Assembly: GCA_029891345.1 (NCBI GenBank) | Contig: CM056995.1 | Span: 81,407,895-81,471,894 of the forward strand | DNA length: 64,000 bases | Direction: 5' to 3' | Origin: Dryococelus australis | Lineage: Eukaryota; Arthropoda; Insecta; Phasmatodea; Phasmatidae | In this document: positions 35,481 to 48,059 of the stretch, piece by piece | How the letters are laid out: every line of letters begins with the position of its first letter | How positions within the stretch are numbered: position 1 is the stretch's first letter | The notes under the pieces: model-generated | What the model saw: the letters and a program-made list of their open reading frames with translations, nothing else | Told to the model about the DNA's origin: nothing | Databases searched by the model: none | Made by a program: the position numbers and the translations under genes

Positions 35481-35931
35481 AATTCGGTGTATGGTTGCAC
35501 AAGTTGTTAGTGGGAAACACACACACACACACCATCACACACACACACATTCAGGTAGGAAGATGACATCCCAGGCCTATTCTTCCTTCAGAAAGTAGGT
35601 TTGAAAAAATATATATTTTATAAGTTAGCAAAATAAAAGCACACAGTGCAATGTCACTATGCTAAAGTCAATGTAGACATTATAAATGACAATTAATTGT
35701 AACATTAAGGTAATACATCTCCCAAAATAACATAACTATTCAAATTTATCCAAAAGGGTGCAAAAAGTGGCTACACAGGCCTTGTCCACATTTGCTATAA
35801 AAAAAAAAAAAATTCAGCTCAGGGGGTGAATTGGTGCTGTGTGACTGCTAGCACTACAGAGATGGCACCATTAATAAGCATGTAGCAGCAAAAGGGTTAA
35901 ATCATAATTTACTGAAAACTTGATGACTTAC

Positions 35932-36019
35932 TCAGATTTACATATAACTCTTCTCAAATGGTCATACACTTCTTCCTTTGTTTTGCTATCAATATCAATC
36001 AAAATTTCTTCCCCTTTAT
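35932..36019 (-). CDS. mRpS25: Mitochondrial ribosomal protein mS25, exon 3
   Basis: Residues 82-110 plus the first two bases of codon 111. The acceptor is TTGTTACAG ending at 36020 and the donor GA|GTAAGT. Two bases AT complete D82, then KGEEILIDIDSKTKEEVYD and HLRRVICKS follow. This matches the family's GExLIDVDSK...HL.xVxGK block, part of the L51/S25/CI-B8 thioredoxin-like fold. Eighty-eight bases keep the phase with both neighbours. The piggyBac-like element begins 30 nt past its donor yet leaves the splice site intact. Confidence 0.95.
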
Positions 36020-36275
36020 CTGTAACAATGAATCACAAAATCCTACAGCATGACATACTGTATACATAATTAAGAAGGATGTTTAATCTAATGTTGCAAT
36101 CTCGAATACTGTATTTTTAAAACAAAACAAAGTGTGAGGAACATACTTGAACAGGAAAGTAGCCACATGAGTTTCTCACAAAATTATACATAATCCAGCA
36201 AATTCATACAATATTAAACTCAGAGTTTATTTTTTAGAGCTACATGCAATTGAAAGTGTATATACATAAGATGTG

Positions 36276-37004
36276 TCAATTTATGCGGGAAATAAATGGG
36301 GTGAGGGCAGTACACCTCAAAATAAAACAAAAACTCAACACAGACATGTTCTAGGTTTGATGGTTCCTGAAGAAAGGCCTTCACGGATTCTGCTGAAATT
36401 GTTAATAACTAAACTTGATACACCTCTGTTCGTGTCACTGCAGTCCTGCCTGTGTGTTAGCAGTGATTCATTCTTACAAGAGGCGCTTGAAAGGTCCACC
36501 TTACATCTAGATGCATGCCTACACATGTTGCACCAGTGACTGACACATTGAATACCTTGTTCCACATGCTGGTGAAGCATTGCAGTGTTCGCAATAGGTG
36601 TTGCATAAACAATAGTCTTGAGATGTCCCGGTGATTGGTCCTGCACGACTCACCACATGTATAGGAACCGCTCATCAAGATAGGCTCTGGCCACTTTACT
36701 GGAATGTGATGACACCCCATCATACATGAACCACATACATAGTGTATTATATCTAATGGGAAATTCTCAAGTAGCACATGTAACTATTGTTGTAGACAAT
36801 TTCGGTGATGTGCAATGGATGTAAACAGTGAAATAGGCTACCAAGCATCACACACTCCACATTTGTATCTACCGCACACTGTATATAAAAAGTGGTGTGC
36901 TATCAACAGCAGGCCCAGTGACATGGGACTGTAACTCGGGATCCACTGAACTTTCTGTTTTGAGGTGTACTGTCTACGACCCAGTTAATTCCCACATAAA
37001 TTGA
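36276..37004. mobile_element. TIR element, 729 bp, in mRpS25 intron 2
   Basis: The termini are inverted over about 50 bp at roughly 80 percent match: TCAATTTATGCGGGAA at the left and, read inward from the right, TCAATTTATGTGGGAA, both reaching CAGTACACCTCAAAA. Minus-strand frames inside (36335-36646, 36457-36777) overlap, with cysteine- and histidine-rich stretches but no domain I can name. A target duplication was not resolved, so the superfamily is unknown. Confidence 0.7.
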
Positions 37005-37109
37005 TGCTTAAAAGTGTAAAATCTTTACTATGTAGATTTCTTCCCCAAGAAATGTGGAAAAAGAAAATATACTTTTGTCAGAGGAGGAGGAGGTGGAGGA
37101 GGACAGGGA

Positions 37110-37334
37110 GGAGGAAAAGATAGCGTACAGAGGAGAGATTTTGGCAGGTCTTAACATTGTCGTCTTGACAGTTGATGAGGGTGAATGAGATGAGTACGGA
37201 GCAGCGCCGGAATGCAAGGGCAGCTAACCAGCGCGATACCCATGTGCAAAAATCGAGGAGCAACTCTGCCTGGAATAAAACTAGTTCACTTTGGTGGGAG
37301 ACAAGCACTCTAGTTGCTGCACCACCATGGCCCC
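37110..37334 (-). mobile_element. tRNA-derived SINE, copy 1 (diverged)
   Basis: On the minus strand the head reads GGGGCCATGGTGGTGCAGCA, followed by TCTCCCACCAA and later CATCAACTGTCAAGACGAC and TGTTAAGACCTGCCAAAATC, all shared with the copy at 61025-61219. The B box is decayed. The 3' border is approximate. Confidence 0.7.
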
Positions 37335-37531
37335 AGAAGGAGTATTGCTAAAAATGGTCTGTAAGCACCAACACACTAAAGAACATAGGCTTTCAGCAAA
37401 ACATCAGTTCTGGCCAAAAATTGTTGTATTAAACACCTTTTTCAACAATGAAGGAGTACCCTTCCCCCTTAACAACATAAAACCAGTTTTATATTCTATT
37501 CAAGTAATAGTAGACTAATAACCATACTTAC

Positions 37532-37638
37532 CTAAATAGCACTTTATAAAAGGAGATGGAGTCATATTCTTGAAAGTATTTATCTGTACATGTGGATTTT
37601 TGTACTGTATTTGTGGCAGATACCAAAAAACAAAATCT
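37532..37638 (-). CDS. mRpS25: Mitochondrial ribosomal protein mS25, exon 2
   Basis: Residues 46 (last base) to 81 plus one base of codon 82. The acceptor is ATTGTTTTCAG ending at 37639, the donor TTTAG|GTAAGTA. The A joins AG from exon 1 to give R46, then [15 protein letters not shown] and [15 protein letters not shown] follow. [12 protein letters not shown] and FKNMTPSPF are the diagnostic mS25 blocks. It is in a different frame from the longer open minus-strand frame at this site, which is a shadow. Confidence 0.96.
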
Positions 37639-37916
37639 CTGAAAACAATAAAAGAATTTATTACCAACACTTTGGCTCAAATAGTGGAAAGTTGAACTTT
37701 TGCAATGATTAAACATGAACATTTTCGTTTTCTTGCTACTACCATAAAACAGAATAAAGCACATTTGTTTCCAGCGGTTCAAACTTAAAATAGGCTTACC
37801 TAAAATTTGAGCCAAAGTTACCCTATTGTCTGGAATAACAAATTGAGGAAACATGTTTTCATTAAAGAAGCCTAAATAGCAAAGTATACTGTACAACCTC
37901 TGTCAAACTAAACAAA

Positions 37917-37933
37917 GGGGGGGGGGGGGGGGG
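37917..37933 (+). repeat. Poly(G)17
   Basis: Uninterrupted run of 17 G. Confidence 0.9.
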
Positions 37934-39249
37934 AGTGATTTTGGATACCACACATTTTGGATGATTATCAAATAAGGTTTTTTGGATTCAAAGATAGAAA
38001 AGAATTATTCAAACATTTCACCTAAAATATATACCATTGTGGGTTTAATTACCTATGTCAATACAGAATTTTACGAGAAATTAACATGAGCAGTTAAACA
38101 ACTACATATACATAACGGAATTTTATGTTAAGTATTACTTCTTAGAGAAAAAATGAAAATTTTTTGTTTGTACTTTCCCTTTAAATAATACTGTAAAGCA
38201 GCTTTGGATAATCAGTACTGCTGTTAAAAGCTTTTCTGTTAATAATGTTTCTGCTGTATATAAAAAAATGTTTTATTTTCTTATTATTTTTTATATTAAT
38301 GAACAGTACAAGTAATTAAATGATAGGTAAATATGCCATAAGCTAAATTGGATTTTTTTTTACCAATTACACACAAATCCGCAATATTTACACGTGAAGC
38401 AGGTAATTGGGTGCCTTGCCCCTTCAATATACTTTCTCTGCCATTAGCAGAAAAGTATTTTGAACTGTTAGTTGACACTATTTATAATTTTGTGGTTTTA
38501 GGTAATTTATTAAATTTAGGTCGGCCTAGATGGCATTATTTAGGTTTTGGACCAAGTACAGAACAAACCCATGGAAAAATGACTGCAACTTCAGTTGGGC
38601 CTATAAACTCCATTTTTTAAAAAGTTGTCAAACTAAACTATTACTTTGTAATTTCTCATGAGAACTTAGTTTAAAAAGTATATTTATAAATACAGAAATA
38701 TGCTGAGATTGGGTTGTAGAAAAGTTGCAGTACATAACATTCAGTTGAAAATTCAAATTGTAATAAAGTTGGTAGAGAATGAGCTGATAAAACCACATAA
38801 AGCAGATAAGTTGGTGTGCCTTTTGTGCTCACTTGGGTTTCTAGAAGCAGTGTGTTACAGATTTTTCAAGAATTCACTTTTATGGAGTCAATTATGAATG
38901 TTTTCAACATTTTGTAAATCCTTTGGTATTTCTTATGGAGTTTTTTTCTCAATTTTTTACCATTGTCATCTTATAATTTCCCTGATGACCATAGCCCTCC
39001 CCAATATCCAGTTATAGTATGTACTAGGACATTCTCAAAAAAATTATATCCAACAAAATTTTTAAACAATGTAAAAATTCATACCTACAAGAGAAAAAAA
39101 ATGTTTGTCCATGGATGACCTCATAAGGAAGATGTCCTCATTACTATTATTAAAATTTAGCTCTGTAGAAAACGGATAAAAAGAACTAACATTTATTTAA
39201 ATTTGTGTTTTATATTTAGGTTAAGAGATACAGTTATGTATATAATATT

Positions 39250-39381
<132 letters not shown>

Positions 39382-39446
39382 AATTAATGTTTTACTATAA
39401 AAAAATGTTGTGTGACCCAATAATCACCTTTCTTTTTAATTACAGT

Positions 39447-41392
39447 GATTTTACTTTGGTAGCAGAAGCCAGACAGCCATCTTGGACCTGTGTAACCTGG
39501 CAAGATGATGTTTGTTTCAGTCCACATATTATTTGTTTTTTCTTGAGGAAACTGTGTTATCATGGTGAGTATTTTTATTCATCATCATGAGTGTTACCAT
39601 CATTACTGCATGATAGATAATAATAAAAATTTTAAATCAATTTATTTTCAATGCTCATTGTTGATTCTTGATAATTAACTTAAGCTCACTCCATATAGTA
39701 ACCATTCACTATACTATATCTTTGAATAGTAAAAATTTCTTATGAGTGTTACCTTTATATTTAACACTCATGAGAAACTGAGTAACACTCATGAGGTGAT
39801 TAGTTGTGGTTAGACACAAAGTGAAAGATGTTTTTTTAAAAAGTGTTAATTTTATTATAAAACTTTTTTAAAGGTTTAGCAGGGTACACATGATGTTTTG
39901 TATTGCTTTTACATGGTTTAAGGATTAGCTTACATAATATTATGCTGAAATATTAGTAATGGTGTACATTTGAATTTCATTTAGTTCAAGCTCTTAATAA
40001 CAATTGTATTTGTTCATTTATATTATAGACAACACTTTCTTCAGTGATTTTTCATTTCATTGCAGGCCAAGTTGACACCAGCAGAGACGCAGCGGCGTTA
40101 TCGAGAGAAGAGGAAGCAGGACCAAGAATGGGGATATGCGTATAAATAAAAACATCAAGCCAGGTGGGTAGATTAAATATTTCAATATAATAAATTCTTA
40201 AACAAAGTTTCTTAATAACACTAAATATTGTAATATTTGAAAAATAAACAAATTTTTGTTCCAAATAATTCACAGATGAGTTCTACAGGCCTAACTAAAG
40301 TGGGTATATTGGTACGATTTTAGTATAATTTAAATTTATTGATTAAAACTTAATGTTAATTTCATATACACATACAGTATTTAATTCTATAGGTGGCTGA
40401 GACAATAAAATGTTAAAACTTCTGCTAAAAGGAATTTCCTAATGTGAAGTCAATCCATTTTGTTTTCAGTCAAAAGAAAAACTTTGATTTATTTTGTCAT
40501 TTAACATTTGATTAAGGATTTAGCAATGCAACGTGGTTATTTTTTGAGGCTTCACATGGAAAAGGTGCTCCAGATGGAGTTGGTGGAGCACTGAAGAGGT
40601 TAGCCAATGATTTTGTCGCACATGGTAATGATTTACCTGATGCGCCACTTTATTTGATTTTTTAAAATCAAAACATAGCAATGTGAAGATGTTTTATGTC
40701 AAGGAAGATTACATTTATCAAATTACTGCAACCATACCCGAGGAACTTTCAAGTATTGTTGGTACAAGAAGAATTCATCAATTGAGCACTATCTTACAGT
40801 GAAGTCTCTTGTTTTTGCAAGGAAAATAGCTGGGATAAGGGAAAATTATGTGATTGCATATTTACACAGAAGACACATTCTTTTGTACACAATAAAAGTA
40901 ATGAAGCTTCAACATCAAATAAACATTCTAAAACGAAAACGAGTACTTCAACAAAAAAGAGGAACAGCATTTATAGCTTGATATACTCAAGTGAATCTGA
41001 TGATGAAAGAAGTTCTCTACAGGTTACAACAAATGAACACAATCTTCAAAACCTAGTTACTGGAGAAGAGGATGAAACACACTGGCTAGAACCAGAAGTG
41101 TCTAAAATTCGTTAAGGGACACATGTTTTAATTCAGTTTTTTGGTGGTTAGAAGAAAATAACACAGTATCAATTTGCAGGAATTAGTCAGAGTGGTGTCG
41201 AAGATGACTGAGAAATCAAAGTTACTTGTTTCAATGTAGTAGGTAATAGTGGAAAACTATGTAAAATTAATGAGTGATACATCTTACATTCAGTTTGGAC
41301 AAGTGTTAGGAATATTACCTAGTCCAAGACTCATCATAAAGGAGAACCAAATATTTTATGAATTTTCAAACAAAGTCGATGTAGTTTGAGAT
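39447..41392 (+). pseudogene. Relic of an uncharacterised repeated gene family (LTPAExQRRYREK / HGKGxxDGVGG type)
   Basis: Several protein blocks lie in order on the + strand. An exon-like segment (39447-39565) sits between TTAATTACAG and G|GTGAGT. A second segment from 40066, after TTTCATTGCAG, reads AKLTPAETQRRYREKRKQDQE. FFEASHGKGAPDGVGGALKR follows near 40540, and from 41100 a C-terminal region contains QYQFAGISQSGVEDD and LGILPSPRLIIKE. Basic LTPAExQRRYR starts and a HGKGxxDGxGGxxKR centre recur together in many poorly characterised invertebrate proteins (recollection, not a search). Many stops and frameshifts make this copy dead. Function unknown. Confidence 0.55.
39586..39795. repeat. 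12-mer cluster (CATGAGTGTTAC), left group of four
   Basis: CATGAGTGTTAC at 39586 (+), TATGAGTGTTAC at 39741 (+), and the reverse form GTAACACTCATG at 39761 (one mismatch) and 39782. The motif is absent elsewhere in the window except in the right group. Confidence 0.75.
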
Positions 41393-41507
41393 GTGTTAAA
41401 CTCCAGTAACTTACGTGCCTATACTCTTCAGTTTTGACTCAAAGCTTTTTTCTTATTAATCTTATTTTATTGAGCAACAATGCCTTCAACTATATGATAC
41501 TCAAGCC

Positions 41508-41637
<130 letters not shown>

Positions 41638-41903
41638 ATCTTTAGTGTTTTCATACTTTCATAGAATTGATAGAATTCATGTAGCCTATGTATAATTTTT
41701 AGTTCTTTTGTTAAATAAGCAAAATGTCTTAGCTTAGTTAGGCCAAAGTTTACTAAATGATACAATAATTAGTACATTATGTATTAACTCTTTCTCATCT
41801 ATACATGCAAAGTTCTAATAATTAATGGGACTACAGTTCTTAATTACAGCCACTGTTTGCAATAACTGCAATCATTTACTGTTAATTTCTACATTACGTA
41901 ATT

Positions 41904-42129
41904 AAGAGTGTTACTCGTGCTCAGGAGTGTTACTTTACCTCATGAGTGGTACCTACCCAGAAAGACTAAATGGTGTCAAATAAACAAATAATGACCAGGA
42001 AAAAAAAAGGTAGTATGTATTCCAAATATATATTTCTGTATAGAGCCGAAATAAATTTAATAACAACATTTTTTGTGTCTACAGCTGTAGTTAACACATG
42101 TTTTTCCCATCAAAAGTAACACTCATGAG
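41904..42129. repeat. 12-mer cluster, right group of four
   Basis: Variants AAGAGTGTTAC (41904), CAGGAGTGTTAC (41922) and CATGAGTGGTAC (41941) on the + strand, and GTAACACTCATGAG (42116) inverted. Confidence 0.72.
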
Positions 42130-42491
42130 ATTGAAATAAAAAATAATATACATATAAATAATTTAAAATTAAAAAAACACCATAGACATAATAATTAGAA
42201 AATTCAAATTTGTAATTATTGTAATTTCATGTCCAAAGTAATATAGTTTGTCCTTTATGTTAATAAATAGGATGGTAATAATCGTGAGCAAATCAATGAC
42301 TTGGTAACCAAAAAATCGCAATAAATGCAGATTGTCAACTCTAACCTGCGAATAAGACCTGGAATTACATTTGTAAATATTTACTAAATAAAATTTTTTA
42401 ATTGATTTTTAAATATAAATTATTTAGTTTTCAGAATTACCCCACTGCAAATAAAACACAAATGTGATTATGATTCAGCAAGATTAGTCTA

Positions 42492-43441
42492 GGATGTTCA
42501 CTGTAAAGAGAGCACTTTCGAGGCCCTAGTTACTTTTTCCTTTCAGCCATTTTTTTTATCCTTTAACCAACTTTTCATATAAATATTGCCATTTAAGTAA
42601 AAAACACAGTGTGTATATTCTACTGCACTCGGAAGTTAACATCTAAGGCTAAAATAAAAATTGAGTAAAGCCTCAATTTTACATTCCCCTCAATTACATT
42701 TTCCCATATATACATCAATTTATTCAGGTCCCACCATTTTCCCTATGTTCACAATGTATTAAATTCCAGCCATTTACACTGCAATTCAATATGGTTTCTC
42801 TTGAATTTCACTTATTTTAAATTCATACATTGTAGTCTTGTTTATGAAACATATTAATGCAGATATTGAGAGTTCAATAATATGCTTACAACACAATTTT
42901 ATTGGAAAGTAAAAACATCATCCCTGAAAAGGTTTACACTAGAAAAAAATTATTTATCAGATCTGCAACAGGATTATAGACTGATAACTTAAATCACGAT
43001 AAATATAATTTTCTGTGATTTGGTTCTAAATAAAACTTCAAAAATTCCACTGGGAAAGTCAAAGAATAAAAAAATTACCAGTTACTGTTATACTGTTAGA
43101 CACAGTAAATAAAAAAATACTGTTCAAGTAAGTAAACTACTTAATTACAAAAATTGACCCAAATAGAAAACAGTGATTGAAAATTAATATAAGTATGTGA
43201 TTTGGCATCTTAAAATATTAAACTAAAACCTCTTTGACCCATTACTCCATATCAAGATTAACTCTTCAACTATAGGCAGTCTTCAAGTTAAATTGTTTTC
43301 CTTCATTTACACTTTCCTCCCATTCACACCATTTTACATTAGTCCCCAGAAATGTGGAAAATAGGTGTTCTACTGTATATTTATTGACTACTATTCCAAA
43401 TGAGAGGGCTTTCAAAAGTGCTCACTTTACAGTAAATAGTC
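42492..43441. mobile_element. MITE family A, copy 2 (950 bp, longer)
   Basis: Left end GGATGTTCACTGTAA, right end (inverted) GACTATTTACTGTAA, both running into GAGAGCACTTT/GTGAGCACTTTTGA...GCCCT. Homology with the 233-bp copy at 13859 continues inward on both sides (AACACAGTGT, GTTAA-TCT-G-CT-AATAAAA). The remaining ~700 bp have no counterpart there. TA lies at both borders. No coding potential. Confidence 0.75.
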
Positions 43442-44351
43442 TATACCATCAATACAAATCTTTTACTCCCCCTCCCCAAAAAAGGAAAGCAAAATTTGTA
43501 TTCTTTATCAATACAATATAAGTTAGAAACATGAAAAAGATCCTTCAAAAATGGTTTTGATACAATAGCTTTTAAGGCGCTTGCAGATTAGGCAACCAAG
43601 TAGCTGCAGACAACTGGGACAGCTTACAATGTAAGATCAATGAGCACTTGGTCGCAGCAACAGTTATGATCCCGAGCAGCACACAGACAACTGCATATGG
43701 TCACAGTGACACATCACTGTGTTGTATTGTTGCAGCTGTACGCTTTGTTTAGGTGGCAATACATGTAGGGTTGCCAGAAGGGTGGAACAGTATTTTTATT
43801 TTTACCCTTAGTCACTAGTTACTAACAGGCACCAAGAAAGAAACACAAACATAGACTTCCAATGGTTCTGAAATTTACCTCTTCAATAATACTGCAATAC
43901 AAGCTTGGAATTCATTAACACACTAAAACACATTACCATTACTCTTGATATAGAAAGTAGATCCACTGGTCTAAATATCTAAATGGATAGAATAGCAATG
44001 ACAATAATATAGAAATACTAGGTTGGGAATACTACCTTAAAATGCACTCAGTAAAAGTTTTTTTTACACTTGATTGTATCATGACTGAACAAATTGATTT
44101 AAAGATTGAACTAAGAGAGACTACTACTGGTTAACCATTTCAATGAGTCAGAATCGGCCTTGTTTATCTACTAAATTCCTGAATCAAACACATTTCCAAG
44201 GTTTATTATCACAGATTGTATCTTAAAACACCCTAAATTATATAAAAATTCTTTTTTAATTATGCACAAACTTAATACAAAATGGTATTACAAAATATCG
44301 AAAAGTCAAATCATGGAGGACACAAATCATTGCTAAAGTACTAAAGAGGAC

Positions 44352-45690
44352 TCAACAAACACTATTATCAAAAAATTTCCTCAAGTTGTTTTGGGGAACA
44401 GCTGTTCTGTCACATGATGTACTGCCTCCAGCTTGCAAAATAAAGTTTGAAGATGTTACCTTGAAACATGTAGAGGAGCGTAATCTCATACCTGACCCAA
44501 GGGACCAGACAATGGGTAAGACAGGTGCAAAGCGACAATTGCTCAGGTTCTCAAACAACGTGCAGAAAATCCACCATTTCTTTGCACAAAGAAAACCATT
44601 CTCACCCCAGGATTGTGTTAAGCAAAGGCACACCAGACCAGCTTACACTCACACGCAGAAGTCTCTTCAGAGGTATCACAAGGTACGGCAAACTCTGTTG
44701 GGTCATACATTAGCGACATAGCATCCATGACACAATTTGTTTTACCTTGCACATGTGTAATCTTGAAACGAAATCTGGTGAGCTGCATAATCCACCACCC
44801 CAGCTGAGGAGAGTGCGAGAAAATCCATGTAAAAGCCCGGTTATCTGTCATCAGACCGAACTCGGCATGCTTGAGGTATGCCGCAAACTTTACTACTCCA
44901 AAAATGCAGGGCAATGCTTCATTCTCATAAGCACTGTACCCTTACTCCACCTGCAGTAATGTCTTACTGGCATAAGCAAGAGGCTTCAACTCATCTTTGT
45001 TACCATGCAGCAATACTGCACCTAGAGCCCGACTTCTCACATCCACCTGTAATTCAAAATGCTGGTTGAACCTAGGGAGGCTTATGACAAGTGGTTGTGA
45101 AATGGCATATTTGAGACCCTTAAAACTTTTCTGTTCCTCCTCATCCCACCAGAACTCAACCTACTTCTTCTTTAGACAGTTTAGAGGTGGACAAATAGCT
45201 GCGTAATCAGGGATAAATTTAGAAAAATAGCCAAGCATTTCTAGAAAGCAACCCTCTTTACATTTTTGGGAACCGGAAATATTACAATTAGCGCAATCTT
45301 TGCAGGGTTCATCAGTAGCCTGCCTTTAGCCTACAAATTTTATTTGGTGTCTAGCCCAAGACACCTTCTCAGGGTTAATGGTAAAACCCGCCACTCTCAA
45401 CTTCAACAACACCTGATGGAAGTGTACAAGATGTTCCTCAAAGCTGTTTGAAAAGACACAGATGTCATCCAAATTGGAAAAATTTCAATATCTTAGCTAA
45501 AATGCGTGACAAACACTGGTCAACAAACTTTACCCCAAATGACACCCTCTACCATTCAAATTGGTCCCAAGGAGTAACAAATGCAGTGTATTTCTTACTT
45601 TTTTCCTCTAATGTGCACTGATGGGGAGATTGTGCAGACGTGGACGTTCACCACACATTCTATAGTTTGTTATTCTCTGTATGGAACTTT
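44352..45690 (-). mobile_element. Ty3/gypsy retrotransposon fragment B (RT, RNase H, start of integrase)
   Basis: From right to left on the minus strand: RT palm remnants near 45600, the WMTSVSF stretch in place of the (Y/F)xDD-type block near 45460, LGYFSKFIPDYAAICPPL near 45200, RNase H landmarks (LQVDVRSRALGAVLL near 45030 and AEFGLMTDNRAFTWI near 44850, then FKITHVQGKTNCVMDAMS near 44740) and the first part of integrase near 44400. Both ends are truncated and no LTR was found. It differs in sequence from fragment A, so it is a different family. It has several stops and frameshifts. Confidence 0.82.
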
Positions 45691-45960
45691 ACCGACTGCA
45701 GCGCCTCCTGTGTTTCATTATAGCAATTTTGAATATCTAGCCTCCACTCCGCGGGTCTGATCTCGGTTCCCCTTCCTTCTTTCCCTTCCAATGACCTCTG
45801 TGTATCCCCTCCACCTGCGCGTGCGCAGTGAGCAGACCCTGTCTTGTGACAATTTGTAATTTTGAATTAGGCCCTGACGCTTTGTCTATGCTTTGCCAGC
45901 ATTGCGAGTAACAACTTTTGGTGGGTGACATTTGCACTATGCCTTCTGCATTTCAGCGGC
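45690..45960. other. GC-rich patch in intron 1, origin unknown
   Basis: A CpG-bearing stretch (CGCGTGCGCAGTGAGCAG near 45818) lies next to the gypsy fragment. A 66-codon minus frame and a short + frame at 45941 have no recognised domain. Probably repeat-derived. Confidence 0.3.
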
Positions 45961-47648
45961 ACATCGAGTTAGTCCAGATGGGTTTGGTAGCTGACAACAG
46001 TGTTTCAATGTAATATTTCAGAGTTTTATATTTCTTTAGTTTTCAGGGGAGACAAGTTTTCTATATAGCCCTAATGAATGAGGGCAGTGGTTTGGCCAGC
46101 CACATGTTTAGAATTTTTGTCTGGCCTGGAAGCTATTGAAGTTATTTATAACAAGTTTTTCAGTTTGCATCACCGGATAAAAATTTAAACGTTTTCATCC
46201 TTTTAATATTCCTGGTTTGTATTGCCGGTTGTGTAATAAAAAATGGTTTATTTAATTGGTATTACATGGCCGATGTCAGTTTGCAGTAACAAAGTTTGTA
46301 GCACATTTTATCTTTGTGTGTCCAGTGCCGTTCGGTCTGCCAGACCTCTTGAAGTTTTGTGAGTTAATAAAAATTGATGATTGGTCAACGTAAAGAAATC
46401 TATGGTTATAACTTATGTTTGGGTGCTCATCAATGAGTTTATATGGTATTTTTAAAGATTAGAGGCAACTGTCCTTTGAGGCTATTAAGGACCCAGACCA
46501 TAAACAACTGCAAGTGATATTTTCTGGTAAAAGTAAAGCATTGTGATGTTGCTTCTGGAATTAGGTTCAGGACATAGACAAGAAGTTCATGGGTTTAATT
46601 GGAAAGCTGAGAATCCTTCTTTTAATTGTGTAATGAGTATTTTAATCGTTTCTGTAGGCAGCACCTTTGAGAGGCTTAGCGCGTGCTGATTTCAGTTATT
46701 TTTATATAATTCCCTTCAGCTGCTGCCTTTACTGGCTCAGAATGAGCGAGTCGCAGTTTCAGGCTAATTAACGTTTTAAAGGTTGTCTTTTTTAATATGT
46801 TTTCTATGAGAGAATTATTAGTATCAGTCTTTAATAAGAATCGTCAGCCATTAGTTAATGGGGCAGCAAGAAATAGGAAGCTGTAAATCATGTAATTTGA
46901 AAGCACATATTGTAATTGTAATTCAATAAGGATCATTTTAGTGTAAACGTTATATATGACCCTATTTCAATCTGAAGAGGATTTCCTGTTATAGTACACC
47001 ATTGTAATTTAAATGAAATGGTTTTGGATCTATTATCCTTTGTGCTTATGTGTGTCAGGTCTAACAATTGTGTTCATTAAAGAAATTAAATAAAGAGCTT
47101 TGGAAATGCTTCATTTAATTTTGCCTGTAAGAATCTTTAATACTGATGTGTTTTGAAACAATACAAATGAATGGGCGTTAATATTTCGTAAGGCTAGTAT
47201 GCCAAAACTTGTATATTTTTTAATGTTTTAAATAAACAGTTCTGAGCATATTGCATATGTTTGAAATAATTTTTTGGGAAAGCAAGGGTCTCCAAAAGGT
47301 AACGAAACTTTCTAAAATAAAAAATTACCAAATCGCAACCATTTTTGTACAAGTGACTATCGACGGCGTCCGAATTGATCGCTAAGAAACACTGAAATCA
47401 TAAAATACCACATGGTCGATTGGGACACGACCTAAAGACCTACTACATTGTACTTATCGGTCGTCGCCAAATAAGCTTATTGTAATTTTTATAGGTTATG
47501 TTAATGTTTACATTTCATCGCTATAACATTTAACCAAATCGAACGCAGATAAAATAAACGTTCATTACACGATCAAATTTTAGGACTGTGCAAAACATTT
47601 TTTTATGGCAAATTAAAGCTGTTTATACAGTGATCACTTAATTAATAC

Positions 47649-47785
47649 CTTGCTCCGTTATGATGATCTCCTCGTGTATTGTAGTTTACCGTGAAAATTT
47701 TAACTCTGTCCCTGAACACAATTCTACCAGCTTCAAGGTACTTCAAAGTTCTCCTAATGGGAGCATTTCCTTTCATAAAAGGCAT
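47649..47785 (-). CDS. mRpS25: Mitochondrial ribosomal protein mS25, exon 1 (N-terminus)
   Basis: mS25 belongs to the small subunit of the mitochondrial ribosome; it is nuclear-encoded and works in the matrix. The ATG at 47783-47785 starts [20 protein letters not shown], the canonical insect N-terminus. [12 protein letters not shown] and HHNGA follow, ending with AG before donor GTATTA (phase 2). Four exons together give 165 residues against about 167-173 in the family, with no stop or frameshift. The start is fixed by the conserved MPFMKG. No separate cleavable presequence is visible, as is usual for this protein. Confidence 0.97.
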
Positions 47786-48000
47786 GTTTTACCGGTAAGT
47801 TTACAGCATAATCACCACCAAAGTACTCCTCTTCTGTTTACTTCATGTGCTGTCAAAGACGATACAAGATAAAGACTGGTATCTCAATGTTATTCTCGCG
47901 TTCCCGCTTTGAAGCCCTGATTGTGCTGCCATCTCTTGATATCGGAAAAAACGTTTTTGGAGCCGTTGGTAACTAACGCATTCTAGAACCCACTTAAAAT
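47786..48000 (-). promoter_or_regulatory. mRpS25: Probable mRpS25 promoter and 5' UTR
   Basis: About 140 nt before the ATG the minus strand carries AGATGGCAGC (47925-47934), a YY1-like ATGGC element typical of start regions of ribosomal and mitochondrial genes. No TATA box. The start site is inferred to lie near it. Confidence 0.45.
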
Positions 48001-48059
48001 ACTGCGTTGTCATACCACTGATTGGCAGGCTTTTAAAATGTGGCGGGTTATTTGAATAT

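Larger units (their letters stand above)
36020..37531 (-). other. mRpS25: mRpS25 intron 2 (1.5 kb, phase 1)
   Basis: Donor GTAAGTA at 37531. Roughly 60 percent of the intron is a 729-bp TIR element (36276-37004) and an adjacent SINE. The rest is AT-rich with no recognised content. Confidence 0.9.

Noticed and set aside
37803..37872. Exon-like stretch on the minus strand reading NMFPQFVIPDNRVTLAQIL between TATTTAG and GTAAGC
   Set aside because: It looks protein-like, but including it in mRpS25 between exons 1 and 2 gives an immediate stop, and no homology or partner exon was found.
37528..37896. Open minus-strand frame of 122 codons as a gene
   Set aside because: The real coding here is mRpS25 exon 2 in another frame (37532-37638). 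The long frame crosses its intron and acceptor.
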